Positions 21,059 through 33,734 are shown, numbered from the stretch's first letter. The stretch is DNA of 64,000 nucleotides from Jaapia argillacea MUCL 33604 (GCA_000697665.1 KL197748.1:111386-175385), one strand, 5' to 3'. Notes: generated by a model from the letters alone, not told the origin. A program made the numbers and translations.

Positions 21059-23427
21059 ATGCAGTCAGGATCTGCAACCCTCCCCACCCTGGAATCGTAT
21101 CATGTTGTCATAACCAATGAACCCCGTCCCAGTATTGTGGACACCATCGACATCCAACCCCTATTTCTAGTACAACGCTCCAACAGTAAACAGCTTGTAT
21201 TCGTCAAACAATGAGCCATACACACCCTTTACCCCGTTGGTAGGCCACAACTAGAAACCCCTGCAGCATTATCCCCCATTGCCACCCAATACTACACACC
21301 CTCCCCCAAAAAACAATGAGCCAGGAAACACTCCAAACTCACATGTATCCTAACCATACTTCAGGCCATCAGCGGAACGCAAAACTGGCAGAAGTAAGGA
21401 TCCACATCGACGCCTTCCTAAGCACGTTCCTACTCGTCACCCAAGAGCTCGATCAGCTCTATCACCAACTCAACACTGTTTCCAACAACCTAATTGCTCT
21501 CCGCACATGAATCAACAACATCATCAAATGAGTACGCCAACAAGCGGAAGAAGTAGAACTCCTCCACTGACAACACGTTGAACTAATCCCCCCACCCTCG
21601 TGCACCCGTCAAGATTGATCCCCCCACGATCTCCACTTATCAACAACATCCGCTCCCAGCCGACACCCACCCACCTACCTTTCGAGAACTCAACAGGTAC
21701 AAAGATCATATCAAGGATCAAATCCATTACAACAAATCAAACGGACTATTCTACTTCAACTGAAACCCTTTCATTATCAGAAGTGGCCAAGGATTTACCC
21801 AATTTGGAAAACCATTCCAATTCCCTTTCAACCCAGACCTCCCCAACTTCTGGGAGTAAGTTCAGCTTCACCCAGAAGTTCTATCCCAAAACCCTACCAC
21901 TCCCGAGACTGTTAGATCCCCGCCTCCAACCAGCCCAGTATCACCCCCGATTGCCTCCCCTACCCTGCTTATCGCATCTTCATCCACCCAACCCCTGTGG
22001 TCTAACCCCTATCAAAGAGTCTCCAGAGGAGGAACCCTTCGACCCAAACCACCGTCACGACAACCTAGCAGACAATCTATCGGCAGCGATCAAGGACTAC
22101 AAGAATTACAAGAAGCTGTGTCTAGAACTGCTTCTAAAACATCTTACTGAGCCCCAGGAACCTCGGACGACGACCACTCAACCACCAAGGTAGAAGTGGA
22201 AACTCAACCCACCAACACCCCCAGCACCAAAGAACCCAAGGATTCACATCCCCAGCACAGAACCCTCCCACTGAGCAAACCTATCCTGAAGAAATCACCC
22301 CCATCCATAATGCACCTCCCCCCGACCCACCTAACTACCCCGTACCTACTCCAAATCCCCAACCCGAAATCCCACCTGTTCCACCGCCACCTCCACCACC
22401 TCCACCACCCCCACCCAGACTCCCTACCATCAACGTCATGTCCAGTGCTACCAACAAGGGACCTAAACTCGCCCCACTGTCGGTCTTCACCAGTGATCGC
22501 CGACGAACTGACAAATTCGTTCAAGAAGTTAAACTTAACATCGGAGCCAACCCAGATGACTTCAAAAATGAATGGGCCAAGATCGCCTACACCCTTTCCT
22601 TCATGAAGGAAGGAACTGCTGGGTCCTGGGTGATGAAATACATCGAAGACTACGAGAAACCAACCAGCCCCTACACCAAAGTGGACGGAACCAAGGACTC
22701 ATGGGACGAATTTATCGCTCGCGTCAAGGACACATTCAAAGAACTAGACAAAGGAGGAACCACAAGGATGCAAATCCAGAACTTGCAACAAGGAAGATCC
22801 TCCGTTGACGACTATGTCGCCAAATTCAAGGACCTAGCCCGCTACACTGAGTTTAACGATGCCACCCTACTCGAGTACTTCAAGAAAGGACTCAATTGGG
22901 ATATCCTATGTGCCATCATCCATCTTCCCACCCCGCCATCTAACTATGCCAACTTTAAAGCCGCTGCCATTCAAGAAGACCTTCTCCAACAACAAGCTGC
23001 AGCCGAGAAATCCTGGAGATTCCGATTGGCCAAACCTATATACCCAGACGACCCCACCCCTCGCTACCAACACCCCTACCAATCAGAAGGCGTCCCTATG
23101 AACATCGACGCCGCCCACTTCGGAAGGAATCGATGAACTGGACAATTTAGACGATTAGACGATCAAGAGTGGAAGAAGTTAAGGGACACTAACACATGCT
23201 TCTACTGCAGGAAACCTGGACACTTCTCCCACGATTGCCCAGATAAACGAAAGAAACCCTTCAAAAGGTGCTTCCAAGCAAGGGTCGTCAAGGTAGGAGA
23301 AGAAAAGGAAGAAGAACCAAGGGACGTGGGAAAAGAGATCAGGAATCTCTTACAGGATACAGCAGAGGATAACAGATGGGAAGTGGTACAGACAGTGAGG
23401 GAAGAATTTGCTAAATTGGGTTTTTAA
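21059..23427 (+). pseudogene. gag: Ty3-2 Gag with zinc knuckle
   Basis: The frame starts at ATG 21059 (MQSGSATLPTLESYH). It appears to shift in homopolymer runs near 21300, 21590 and 22250, with TGA codons such as 21212 on the way. A polyproline run precedes ATG 22438. From there the capsid part is clear (TSDRRRTDKFVQEVKLNIG, WDEFIARVKDTFKELD, YVAKFKDLARYTEFND). After TGA 23134 comes a CX2CX4HX4C knuckle (CFYCRKPGHFSHDC, about 23196-23237), then a charged tail to TAA 23425. The capsid domain matches the retrotransposon Gag family of fungal chromoviruses. The 5' third is the most damaged part and its frame is uncertain. Confidence 0.82.
23418..23424 (+). promoter_or_regulatory. Predicted -1 ribosomal frameshift site (GGGTTTT) at the gag stop
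   Basis: In the gag frame the codons read ttG GGT TTT TAA, which is a canonical X XXY YYZ heptamer directly before the stop. Slipping back one base continues as TTA AAC into the pol frame, which stays open upstream of the protease. A possible stem (ACCTT 23431-23435 with AAGGT 23454-23458, with CCAC/GTGG inside) lies just downstream. Confidence 0.7.
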
Positions 23428-23990
23428 ACCACCTTCCACCTGTGGCAAACGAGAAGGTTAAACGAGATTCCTTTAATTGATACCAAGTCTTGGATACCCC
23501 TGAATTATTATCTATTTCCACTCTAAAAAATTCAGGAACCCCATCCCTACGTATCCAAATCGAACTTATTGGAAGGAATCAAACCGCCACCACCGAGGCC
23601 CTAATTGACAGTGGAGCCACTGGAAATTTAATCAGCTACGAGTATGCTGACAAAAAACAAATGAACCTTCAGAAATTACCAACCCAAATCCCAGTTCACA
23701 ACGTCGACAATTCTGAAAATGCGAGTGGAGAAATTCGCTACTATGTCGAGCTGGGAGTCTGAGTCCATGGACAAGAAAAAGGAACCCACACAGAAAACAA
23801 CTGATTCTATGTAACCAATATAGGAAAAGAAAACGTCATCCTCAGAAGTGATTGGTTACTGGAGCACAACCCTGAAATAGATTGGCAAACCTACACAATT
23901 AACCTCAGCCAATGCCCTGACACATGCCAGGTCCCAGAAGGACCTGTCGTCGCACGAACCAAACCAGTCCTGAAGGTTCAAAACTGTGAA
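23428..23990 (+). pseudogene. Ty3-2 retropepsin-type protease (start of Pol)
   Basis: Read in the -1 frame after the slippery site. It has LIDSGATGNLIS with the DSG active site near 23607-23615, a flap-like region, and ILRSDWLLEHNPEIDW, the usual closing block of chromovirus proteases. TGA at 23478, 23760 and 23802 interrupt the frame. Confidence 0.85.
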
Positions 23991-25664
23991 ATGGAACCTA
24001 TCGCAATCAAGGGAAACAAAACCAAAAAACACAGATCACGAAAACCAGGAGCACTCCCATCTGAATTATGGACCGCAGATGAAACCGCAAACCCAGATCA
24101 GGAAATACGACCATGGACTTACCAAGGAATCAAGGTACACTGGGCCCTGATGGGAGACCCACTACCTGAAGATGATGAAGACCCCAAAGGAGACAAACAC
24201 CCTGCCATCATTGCAGCAAGGGTCCACAGGAACAAATCCATCAAACTAGCAGAAAAAGCCGCCCAAGGTCAAAAGGAAAAAACCCTGGAAGCGATGGTAC
24301 CTAGGGAATATTGGAGATATAAGAAAGTATTCAAAAAGAAAGCATCAGAACACTTTCCGATAAAACGTCCATGGGATCACACAATAGAACTGAAGGAAGG
24401 ATGGAAACCCATCAATTGCAAAACCTACCCCCTATCTCTGGTCGAGCAAAAAGAACTCAACAACTTCCTTGAAGAGCAATTGGAAAAGAAGTACATCAGG
24501 CCATCGAAATCCCAATTATCCTCACCCTTCTTCTTTGTGAAAAAGAAGGATGGAAAACTCCGGCCAACACAGGACTACCAATACCTGAACTCGATGACCA
24601 TAAAAAATACCTACCCAATACCCCTTATCGCTGAACTCATCGACAAATTGAAAGGAGCCAAGATCTATTCGAAACTGGATCTACAATGGGGATATAACAA
24701 CGTCCAAATCAAGGAAGGAGACAAATGGAAAGCAGCCTTCAAAACCAACCGCGGACTATACGAACCACAAGTAATGTTCTTTGGACTGACCAACTCACCA
24801 GTGACCTTCCAAACGATGATGAACGAACTATTCAAGGAGTTAATCAACGAAGGACATGTCGTAGTATACCTGGATGACATCCTGGTCTTCACGCAAGACA
24901 TGGCAGAACACCGTAAAATACTTCATCGAGTAATGAGAATCCTGGAAGATAATGACCTGTTCCTAAAACCGGAAAAGTGCACGTTCGAAGTCCCCAAAAT
25001 CAAGTACCTTGGATTGATGGTCTCGCATAATCTGGTGGAAATAGATCCGATCAAAGTCGCTGGAATTATGGAATGGCCAGAACCCAGGAAAGTCAAAGAA
25101 GTTCAATCCTTCTTGGGATTCTGCAACTTCTACCAACGATTCATCTGCGACTTCTTGAAGATCGCCAAGCCTTTGTTCGAACTAACCAAAAAGGAACATG
25201 AATGGAGATGGACCATCGAATGCCAGGAAGCCTTCGATAAACTAAAAATGTCATTCACTTCATCCCTGACACTGGTGACGCCAGACACAACCAAACCATT
25301 CCAGATCGAATGCGACGCATCCGATTATGCCACGGGCACCGTCCTAATGCAATTAGAAGATGATGGGAAATGGCATCCTGTTGCATACCTATCGAAATCC
25401 CTGTCAGACGCAGAACAAAATTACAACATCTACGACAAGGAACTGCTTGCAATCATACATTCTTTGGAAGCATGGAGACACTACCTAGAAGGATGTACCC
25501 ACCAGATTAAAATTTACACGGACCACAAAAATCTGGAATACTTTCAAAACACCCAGAAGCTGAGTCGTCGGCAGGCATGCTGGGCCCAATTCCTGACGAG
25601 ATTCAATTTCGAATTCATACACAAACCGGGGAAGTCGAACAAATCTGACGGTCTTTTGAGATGA
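23991..25664 (+). pseudogene. Ty3-2 reverse transcriptase and RNase H
   Basis: An open stretch of 557 codons. All standard blocks are present: HTIELKEGWKPINCKTYPLS, LDLQWGYNNVQIKEGD, FGLTNSPVTFQTMMNE, the catalytic YLDD at about 24869, and FLGFCNFYQRF. RNase H follows (ECDASDYATGTVLMQ, YDKELLAIIHSLEAW, TDHKNLEYF). It ends at TGA 25662, followed by QDH; the family has R-R-x-D-H here, so the stop replaces Arg. Enzyme residues are intact. Confidence 0.93.
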
Positions 25665-27731
25665 CAAGACCATAAGGAGGGGGTGGATACTGACAACCAG
25701 GATAGAATCCTGCTGGCCTCCCAACTTTTCGCCAAACAGATCAACATCACTGGAAGAGGAACCGCCTCAACACACTCCCCCATCATTGCATGACACATTC
25801 AACTAGCAACACGAAGCATAATAACAACAGACCCTGAAGAACAGGTACAGATAATAGGAGATTCAGACCTAAAAGAAGAGATCAAAAGGAATAACAAGTT
25901 GGACGAATCGGTAACAGCCACACTAAACTCCATTCGCACACAAGGACCACAGTCACTTACCAAAGGACTAGAAGAATGGAACCTGGAAGACGGACTGATC
26001 CTCTACTGAGGAAAGATATACGTCCCCAAGAACACGGACCTATGATGAAAAGTCGTAAAACCATGCCACGATCCCACCCTAATGGGACATCTGGGAAGAT
26101 ACAAAACCCTGGAAATTGTACAACGAGATTATTGGTGGCCTGGTATGTCAGTATTCGTCAAGAATTACGTCGAGGGATGCGCAACATGCCAATCCATCAA
26201 ACCAAACAACAATCCAACGCAAGAACTGTTACACCCAACAGAAATCCCCACACGACCTTTCGAAATCATAACACAGGATTTCATCACAGGCATCCCAGAG
26301 GTAGACGGCTTTGACGCCATCCATGTCCTCACTGATTGCTTCACCAAAACAGTAATATTCACACCTTGTAATAAAGCCATAGACGCCAACGGAATGGCGG
26401 AAATTCTCATCAAGGGCGCCTTCAGACGATATGGATTACCAGACAAAATGATATCGGATCGAGGACCCCAGTTCACATCCCAAGTGCTCCGTGCCATATT
26501 CAATCGACTCGACATCAGATCAGCACTAAGCACAGGATATCACCCAGAAACCGATGGAGCCTCTGAAAGGGTCAACCAAGAACTGGAAATATTCCTCTGA
26601 GCATACTGCAACCGCGCCCAGAACAACTGGCCATTGCTTCTGTACGCCGCAGAACTGTCCCACAACACGCGTATACACTCCGCAAATAAGAAAACACCAT
26701 TTGAACTTATGCACAGGTACCAAGCCAAGGTCAAACTGTCATTTAGACCCATGCCCAATGTCCCAGCAGCCGAACAACAACTAGAAGAACTCAAAAGATC
26801 GAGAGAAGAAGTGGAAGCATGCCTCAAACTAGCAGCCAAAGCCATGAGAAACCAACACGACAAATACAGAACGAAAGGACCCGACTTTAACCTTGGAGAC
26901 CTAGTCTGGCTAGAAGGGAAGAACGTCAAAACCGAATATCCCAGCGCCAAACTCTCTCCCAAAAGACACAGCCCCTTCAAGATAGAAACAATCATTGGAT
27001 CAGGAACTTACCGACTCAAACTACCCAGAACATGGAGAATACACCTGGTCTTCCATGCAGGACTACTGACTCCATACAAAGAAACCACTGAACACAGCTT
27101 GAACTACCCACGACCTGTACCCAACTTGATCGCTGGAGAAGAGGAATTCGAAGTAGAAGAAATCATCAAATCAAAATACGCTGGAAAAGGGAAAAAAGCT
27201 GTCAAGTATCTAGTATGGTGGAAAGGATACCCAGACTCAGAAAACACTTGGGAAGACATGAAAAACCTCTGAAACTCGTCAGAACTAGTGGAAGCATTCC
27301 ATCAGAAATATCTCAAATCCCCCAAACTGGTCAAACTCGCTTTCATGCTACTCAGAATACTGGAAGAAGAATGGACCTGACTCTGGATAGACATCACAGC
27401 TAAACGTGCAGCCATGGAAAGCCTCCCGATCCTTCCAGAATACATGCCAAAAACCCCCGACCCCGCACGCATAAAAGCCCACCTCGCAAAACTACAGAAA
27501 TCCATCCCTCTGCAAATACTCCAACAGCCAAAGCAACCACTCTCGCCTAACAAGCACCCCCAGTCCCCTCAGCACTATCAAAATGATCACCGCCGCCATC
27601 CTCCACACTCTCACCGTTGTCATCACTCCCAGTATCCACCTCCCTTCCCCCCCGGCCTTCTACGTCACTGCCGACAACAAAGTGATGATGCACAAGCACA
27701 TCGAGTACTGCGAGCATTGGCTTGTATCTAA
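25665..27731 (+). pseudogene. Ty3-2 integrase and chromodomain (end of Pol)
   Basis: Same frame as the reverse transcriptase. An HHCC zinc domain (CHDPTLMGHLG to CATCQ, about 26063-26193) precedes a catalytic core with Asp in TQDFITG, Asp in SDRGPQF and Glu in DGASERVNQ. A GPY-like module and a chromodomain (VEEIIKSKYAGKGKKAVKY, LVWWKGYPDSENTWE, about 27150-27270) follow. Stops are TGA at 25791, 26007, 26043, 26046, 26598, 27270 and 27378. Several sit at expected Arg (LYRGKIYVP, two adjacent Arg before the zinc domain, FLRAYC). The frame closes at TAA 27729, overlapping ORF3 by 149 bp. Confidence 0.92.
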
Positions 27732-29022
27732 CATACTCACTCAGGCCAAACTGGTCAACACAGAGAACTGGATTCTCGAGTGGAAGCGCGACCAGTCAGA
27801 AGAGATACGCGTGTGCATGGGTCGCCCCCACACTCTGGACTTCTTCAAATTGGACAATCCCATCCAAAAACAGATCCGTCCTGTACTCCCCGTCCCCATC
27901 ATCACTATCAACCAACCTCCTGTCCTTGCCCCCCTCGACTACACTGAAGCCAACCCATACAGCCTGGGCGCAATCATCCCCTGTCTCCGCTCCAATGGGA
28001 TGATATACAAAGTCCAGGATATGTTCAGCCCCGTCCATCACCTAGCAGACGTCCCCCCGTGCAGCCCATCCTACCACCCCGAATCACCCAACCACTCCCC
28101 CCACCCGTCTGATTACCAGCCACTCAATGCTATGGACATCAACTGGAACCATCACACCGACCACGCATCCCCCCCACTAGTTCCCATCGATGCCTCGTCC
28201 TCTGACGACTCTCTCCCTTCCCTGCACCCTATATCCTCCACCACATCCTCTGAACCTGAAACTGTTGCCCTGCCCCCTATGTCCCCGTTGTCCCCAGGCA
28301 AATGCCCTTCCAACCGCATCTGCTACTCCACACCCAGCCTCACTGGGAAATGGAAACCTGAAGGAGGAGAGCATGAGTGGCCCCCAGCAGGCTTAACCGA
28401 CTCGGAAGAGATCTGGCCCAACCCCGTCGACGCCATCGAACGACAGGGATCCAACTCTGACGTCCCCTTTCCATCCCCTTCGCCTTCCAACCTCTGGGCC
28501 AACTGCCCTCCTCACTACCTGGCAACCAACGACTCCCACTACCACCGCAAAACCAAGTGCTGGAATTGCCACAAATGCAGGCACCTCGCACACTGGTGCC
28601 CTGCCGATTGTCAACCCTGTAAGAAGCGATGTGTTACCTGCTGTGCCCCCCACACTCATAATGTTTCCAGCCCTCTACTCCCAACCCCTTGGCAAGTACT
28701 CGCGATTCCATCCCTACCTCGGCCAACCCCGATTGCGGAGTGAGCCGCCAGCGAGGAACTCTGCCACCGCGCCTACGTCAAGGAGAACATACGGAAATGC
28801 AAGCTTGAATTGGACAGCGCTCGGTGGGCTTGGATCCACTGGTTGGAACAAGGGAAACGTCTCACCGTCCCCTCAGATCCCACCTCCTTGCCCCTCGTGC
28901 CACTTTACCCAGACGCCGCTGCGTGGCAACAATTTCTAGATCGGCAAATCTTCGAGACCAACTGGAGTCATGGCAAGGTCAGGTGGGGATTAGACGAAGG
29001 TTTGGGACAAACCTTGGCTTAG
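27583..29022 (+). pseudogene. Ty3-2 ORF3: extra ORF after pol with a zinc knuckle, function unknown
   Basis: The frame opens at ATG 27583, inside the last codons of pol in another frame, and runs to TAG 29020, just before the purine tract. A single TGA (28741) interrupts it. The first 20 residues are hydrophobic (MITAAILHTLTVVITPS), which could be a membrane anchor. A folded-looking part follows (HKHIEYCEHWLVSNIL), then a long Pro/Ser-rich stretch. Near 28558-28600 is CWNCHKCRHLAHWC, which fits CX2CX4HX4C, followed by CQPCKKRCVTCC. After the TGA there is a charged, Trp-rich end. I know no named family. It is a second potential nucleic-acid-binding protein, separate from Gag. Confidence 0.72.
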
Positions 29023-29034
29023 AAGAGGGGGTGG
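29021..29034 (+). other. Ty3-2 polypurine tract
   Basis: AGAAGAGGGGGTGG lies directly before the 3' LTR. Confidence 0.75.
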
Positions 29035-29522
29035 TGTTACAATTTGTATACCCATTTCGTTTTTTCATCATCTTATCTTATCTCAGACATCTTATCTTGT
29101 CTTATCGCGCCATCTCTCAGACTTGTTCTATTTATATCTCGTTGTACTATTATTAACTCGACTTCTCGTCCTATGCCTTGTTCAGCCGATTACCAATCCT
29201 CTGGACCTTCCCCATTATTCTCTACCTTTCTATCATGTTCTCTTGTATTCCTTGGACGCTATTCTTAGCACCTTCTTTACCATTCTACTATGTTCTTTCC
29301 TTCTGATCCCAGTATATAAGGCGCTCTCGCTCTCCTGTATTCCCTAAGCTTGTCCACTTGAATAATACAGCATCTTAGCCTGTACCCTTCAACTGGTTCG
29401 CTCTCGTTCATCATCCTCTACAGCCTCAATCCATTGTAGCCTGAGTATCTGGTAAGGCGAAGTATCCAAAGGACTTACAAGTCTTACTCGCTATCTTTGC
29501 TAACGCTAAGGCGCTTGTAACA
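29035..29522 (+). repeat. Ty3-2 3' LTR
   Basis: 488 bp, the partner of 20530-21017, with TATATAA at 29313-29319. GATTT follows as target-site duplication. Confidence 0.95.
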
Positions 29523-30609
29523 GATTTAACAATCATGATTCATCCAATCTGAGTCGTGGCAAATTTGCAATGGGCTTGAGAGATGGAACTGACGAGCCAT
29601 TGGATGAGGTGCAGAAGAGGCTCACAGTAAGTACATTGAATTCATTGAACAACATCCATCATCCTTCAGATGTGGGGGATGTTGGTGCGAGAGCCATACA
29701 AGTGTCAACAGGCTATATAGTCAGAATTGTGCGCACAGACCATGCGTGCACAGACCAGTAATTTGCACCTCTGGGCTTCTGAACAAGGAGATACAGAAGT
29801 TTCAAGGTCTGCGACACTAGGCAAACCATCGGCCTTGCACTCGATTGACTGTCGACTGCAGCAACATCTACCCACTTTCCTCTGTCCCTTCTCGACGTCT
29901 CCTTTGTGCTCGCCAATGCAGGAACGCATGCAGTGTCCAAATCACTGTGTAATTTATTGCTGCTCAATCTGATGCAGTCAGGCAGGGGTTTTGGTGGCTT
30001 GGCACCATCCTGATGGTTTCCCCAGTTAGCTGATCGACTGCAGCTGTCCCCTGTCCTTCATCAGCCGATCCACAGTAGTGAGTTTTATTTTGCAATATTT
30101 CCACCATTTTCGGACCGCGTGCTCATGTTCAAACACGACAGTATCGCTACGGTGCTGAACATACTACTTGTGATGTTCGCGACTGCCCATGAATTTCATC
30201 CTCGTATCAATGGAAAGATCGTGCACAAGGAAACATGGTCCGGCAAGCCCTTTAGCTGATATCTTCACCACTTCATCTGATTATTTTATGTGCCTCATAC
30301 CAGCACAACGGCGGTTGGTAGACAAGACCAGGTCATCTGGCCTGAGCATCCTCATTTAGGATTGTTCACCACATCTCCAGTCATCACCCTGTACCTGGAT
30401 CGAGCAGCCACCGTTTTGGTGCTGCAATATTTGTATGTGAGTTGGTTGCCTCTCGTTAAGTAGATACCCACCTGACTCCCTTGCCTCAAGTCCTCCCTGG
30501 CTTGCCCTATATCTCAATTGAGCAGCTGCCATTTAGATAACCTGAGGTGCCCTCGTTAACTAGATTTCCACCCAAGTCCCTCACCTCAAGTCCCCCCCTC
30601 TCAGCTACA
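29523..30609. other. No gene recognised
   Basis: About 1.1 kb between Ty3-2 and the hAT relic. Short open frames have no recognisable content. The left end of the hAT element could lie here, but I could not locate terminal repeats. Confidence 0.45.
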
Positions 30610-33522
30610 ATGACATCTCACCCTCGTAAAGGAAGCAAGCATCCCTGTGCACCTTCTTCATCCCCTGAGCCCAGTGTTGTTGCACCTGCTCCATCGACAT
30701 CCATGTCTTCTGCTGTACTGGCGAACCTTACTCCCGCTCAGCAAAAACGATCTCGACTTGAGGCCAAGTATGCAGGTGTATCTGACGCAGATATCCTTGG
30801 TGCATTCTCACATCTTTCAGTCCATTCTTTTACTGATAGTCAACTCCATTCACCAGTGTCTCAAAAGCAAGTGTGGCGTTCAAAGGTTTACGCACACTTT
30901 CGAGCACCTGTGATTGAAGCAAAGGGCTCCAAAGTGATGTACAAGTTTGTCTGTAACAAGTAAGTTCTCGCTGCTCTTTGAATTCGACAAGTTTCTGATT
31001 GTTAAGCAGGAACCCAAGCATCCACGTTATGCGGGAGAGATTTGAAGACTCCATGTCAAACCTCAAGGCTCACATGGACTGATGCGAGCCTGCCGACAAC
31101 ACTCAGATGGGCCTGATCTGATCATTTGGCAACAGTTCGACATACAGCTATCCTCAATTCCGATTCCTCCTCACCATGTGGTGTGCACGCTGTAATCGGC
31201 CTTTCATTATTGTTGAGGACTAAGAACTCGTCGAAATCTTCAACATGTTGCACAGTGGTGTTGACATACCCAGTCCAAGCACAATATCTCATGATGTTAA
31301 GGCCATGTTTGCATTGTCCAAGTCGCATATTGCCGATTTCCTTAAGGTATTTCGATTTCGTAGGGTCTCTCACCTCCAACACATGAATTGCTGAGTTTGC
31401 GAAAGCAAATTTTGGCAGGTTCCATATTGCTGTGGATGGGTGGACATCACCGAATGTTATATCATTCCTCGGTGTCATGATCCACCTTCTCTACAATGGT
31501 GAGATGAGACAATTCATTCTTGACTTCATCAAGTTCGTAGCTTCATGGCCTTCAATTCATCCTCACTTACTGATATGTCTTGGATGTTCAGGATGACGAA
31601 ATCACATACGGGAGTGTACCTTGGTGAGAAACTTGCCGAGTGTCTACAAGAGTATGGTATTCAAGATTGGGTATGTGTTCTTCGTTTCACCCTCACATTC
31701 TACTGATTGCAAGTGTAGGTTCTCAGTGTTGTCTGCAACAATGCCTCTAACAATGGACCCATGATCGACACCCTCACCTGCCTCCTCCCAAAGTTCTTGG
31801 GAAAAGATTCTTGATTGATGTGCTTTGCACACATCTTGAATCTCATTGTGAAGGTATGGCCACCCATTCCACTTTCATCCCATGTTCTGATCCCCCCTTA
31901 CCGTAGGCTATTTTATCCCAGTTTGCTTGTACTCGAAAACCCAGTGAGAACGAAGACAGCACTGACCCTGACGAAGCAAAACTTTGTGAACTTGGTGAAG
32001 ACAAAGACGAAGACGATATCGCTGCGAGGGAGGAGTTAGACCAAGATGACCAGGAGAATGATGCCCTTATCTTGGCGGCACTAGATGATGAGATTGAGCT
32101 TGATGCATTCACTCTCCCCCCATTGACGCACAGTGAAATTAATTTGGGTCGCTTCTCGATCAACAAGGTATGTCTGACATTGTTCTTGTCGTGGTATATG
32201 CTGATATGGTTGTGCCTGAAGATCACAAACCTCAGCAAGAAAGTCTTCCACTCCCCCACACTTCAAGAGCGACTGCAGGAGCTGTGTGCAAGTCATGGCA
32301 TTCCAGAGCAAGTCTTACTCCGCCCTGTTGCAACTCGGTGGAATACAGTTGTGGAGATGCTAGGTCGTGCCCTCCCAATGAAGGATGTGTTGTGCGAGCT
32401 GTGTGATTTTGCAGAGTGCAACAAGCAAGACGGAGTATGCCTACGTCGCTTTATTCTTGAGAAACAGGAATGGGCCCTTCTGAAATCTTTGTTTCCTCTT
32501 CTCGAGGTTTGTCGTATACTATATCATGTTTGTCTCTGATACTGACTTCCTCCGAGTTGTTCCTCATTGCAACGAAGGAGATCTCAGAAACTGGTATCCC
32601 TCTCATCCACAAAGTCATCCCATATATGGACAGCCTCACGAATGCTCTCAATGACTGGGCCTGTGACACGTCTCATGCTCCCGCTGTCTGAATGGCTGCA
32701 ATACGTGGTCTGACTATCATGAATAAGTATTACAGTCTCTCCAACAGCTCGATGATGTATAGAATCACAATGGGTAAGTACTCTACACCATCGCTATCTT
32801 CCTTGTCTTACCTCAATCAATATAGTTCTACACCCAGCATACAAGCTCACATATTTCCAGAAGCTCAACTGGCTAGAGGATTGGATCAAGACTGCTCTCG
32901 ATCTTGTTCGCGACGAATGGGAAGCCAACTATAAGCCAGTACGGTCAATTATCAACCCTTCATCAACATCTATGTCAACTGAGGTACATTTTTGCCTTAC
33001 TTCCTGACGAAATTTACTAACTTTTTATTAGGGCTCAGTCAGCCAGAGATACTTTGCGAATATGCATAACATTATTGATCCATTGTCTCGTGATCTTCTC
33101 ACTGACTACCTTACAACTCCCAATCTCCCTCTTGTGGATGATCCAATTGCGTACTGGACCAGCCAGTTACCCAAGAAGAACCCACTTGCTGCAATGGCAC
33201 TTGACTTTCTCTCAGCGCCTGGTAAGATATTTTCTCAACTGTAAATCGTAGCATTACTAACTGGTCAACCCACCAGCTGCATCAACAGATGTTGAGCGTG
33301 CATTCTCCAGTTTCGAAGCTTCGACATGCCCTAGCTGATGAAACTATTTGTGCCGCCACTGTCCTTGGGTCCTGGACTGACAATCATCTCGTACCCTGGG
33401 ATGAGTTGGTGGAGGATATTAGGAAGAAGGTGAGGTCAAAGGGGAAACAACATGCAGAGACGACTGAGACACCTAACAACACAGATGATAATAATGTACA
33501 TGTACTTAGTGATACGGAGTAA
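30610..33522 (+). pseudogene. hAT-family transposase relic with BED-type zinc finger
   Basis: Several exons separated by short GT...AG introns can be read. They start with a Ser/Pro-rich leader and a BED-like finger (VWRSKVYAHFRAP to LKAHMD). Core blocks follow: IADFLK, VDGWTSPNVISFLGV (about 31430), NASNN (31735), CFAHILNLIVK (31823), FHSPTLQERLQEL, RPVATRWNTVVEML and KVIPYMDSL. The C-terminal dimerisation block is ASTDVERAFS, then KLRHALADETICAATVLGSW. A short deletion shifts the frame inside that last block (about 33305). TGA at 31080 and 31119, and TGA in KDS-x-LMCFAH and in PAV-x-MAAIRG, fit lost Arg. One TAA (31221) does not. The second catalytic Asp appears as Asn (CNNASNN). The element is dead. 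Confidence 0.85.
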
Positions 33523-33734
33523 CAAGCTGTGATGTACAAATGTAATGAACCCTTGCATGCATGGATACTGGTACCTGCAGTTGGATACACCTCCCTCAAA
33601 ACCTTTATCCACATCTGCACCATATGGTTTGATTGGGTACAGATGGTGGAAAATATCCAAACCTGTGGGTGTCTCACGGATGTTACCCACGGATGACACA
33701 GTTATACCAGAACCCGTGCTGAGCTTTACTGAAG
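33523..33734. other. Possible hAT subterminal region
   Basis: It holds many short inverted words (GGATACTGGTACCTGCAG, GGTGTCTCACGGATG, ACCCACGGATGACAC) like those at 15120-15240. Such arrays are common near hAT ends. No matching left terminus was found. Confidence 0.35.

Larger units (their letters stand above)
20530..29522 (+). mobile_element. Ty3-2: full-length Ty3/gypsy chromodomain retrotransposon with extra 3' ORF, decayed
   Basis: Two 488-bp LTRs (TGTTAC...GTAACA) are flanked by perfect 5-bp duplications GATTT (20525-20529 and 29523-29527). Gag and Pol are in different frames, joined by a -1 slippery site. Pol has protease, reverse transcriptase, RNase H, integrase and chromodomain with all catalytic residues in place, but 11 in-frame TGA. 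A zinc-knuckle ORF follows. The element differs from Ty3-1 and Ty3-3, which use one frame for Gag-Pol, and so belongs to another lineage. Confidence 0.95.

Noticed and set aside
21600-22606. Separate proteins in the other two frames upstream of Ty3-2 gag.
   Set aside because: They look like shifted readings of a damaged Pro/Ser-rich gag start; frame choice changes at homopolymer runs.
20539-29268. Identical 74-codon frames at 20539 and 29044, and similar ones inside the Ty3-1 and Ty3-3 LTRs.
   Set aside because: They lie in LTRs and are explained by the repeat copies.
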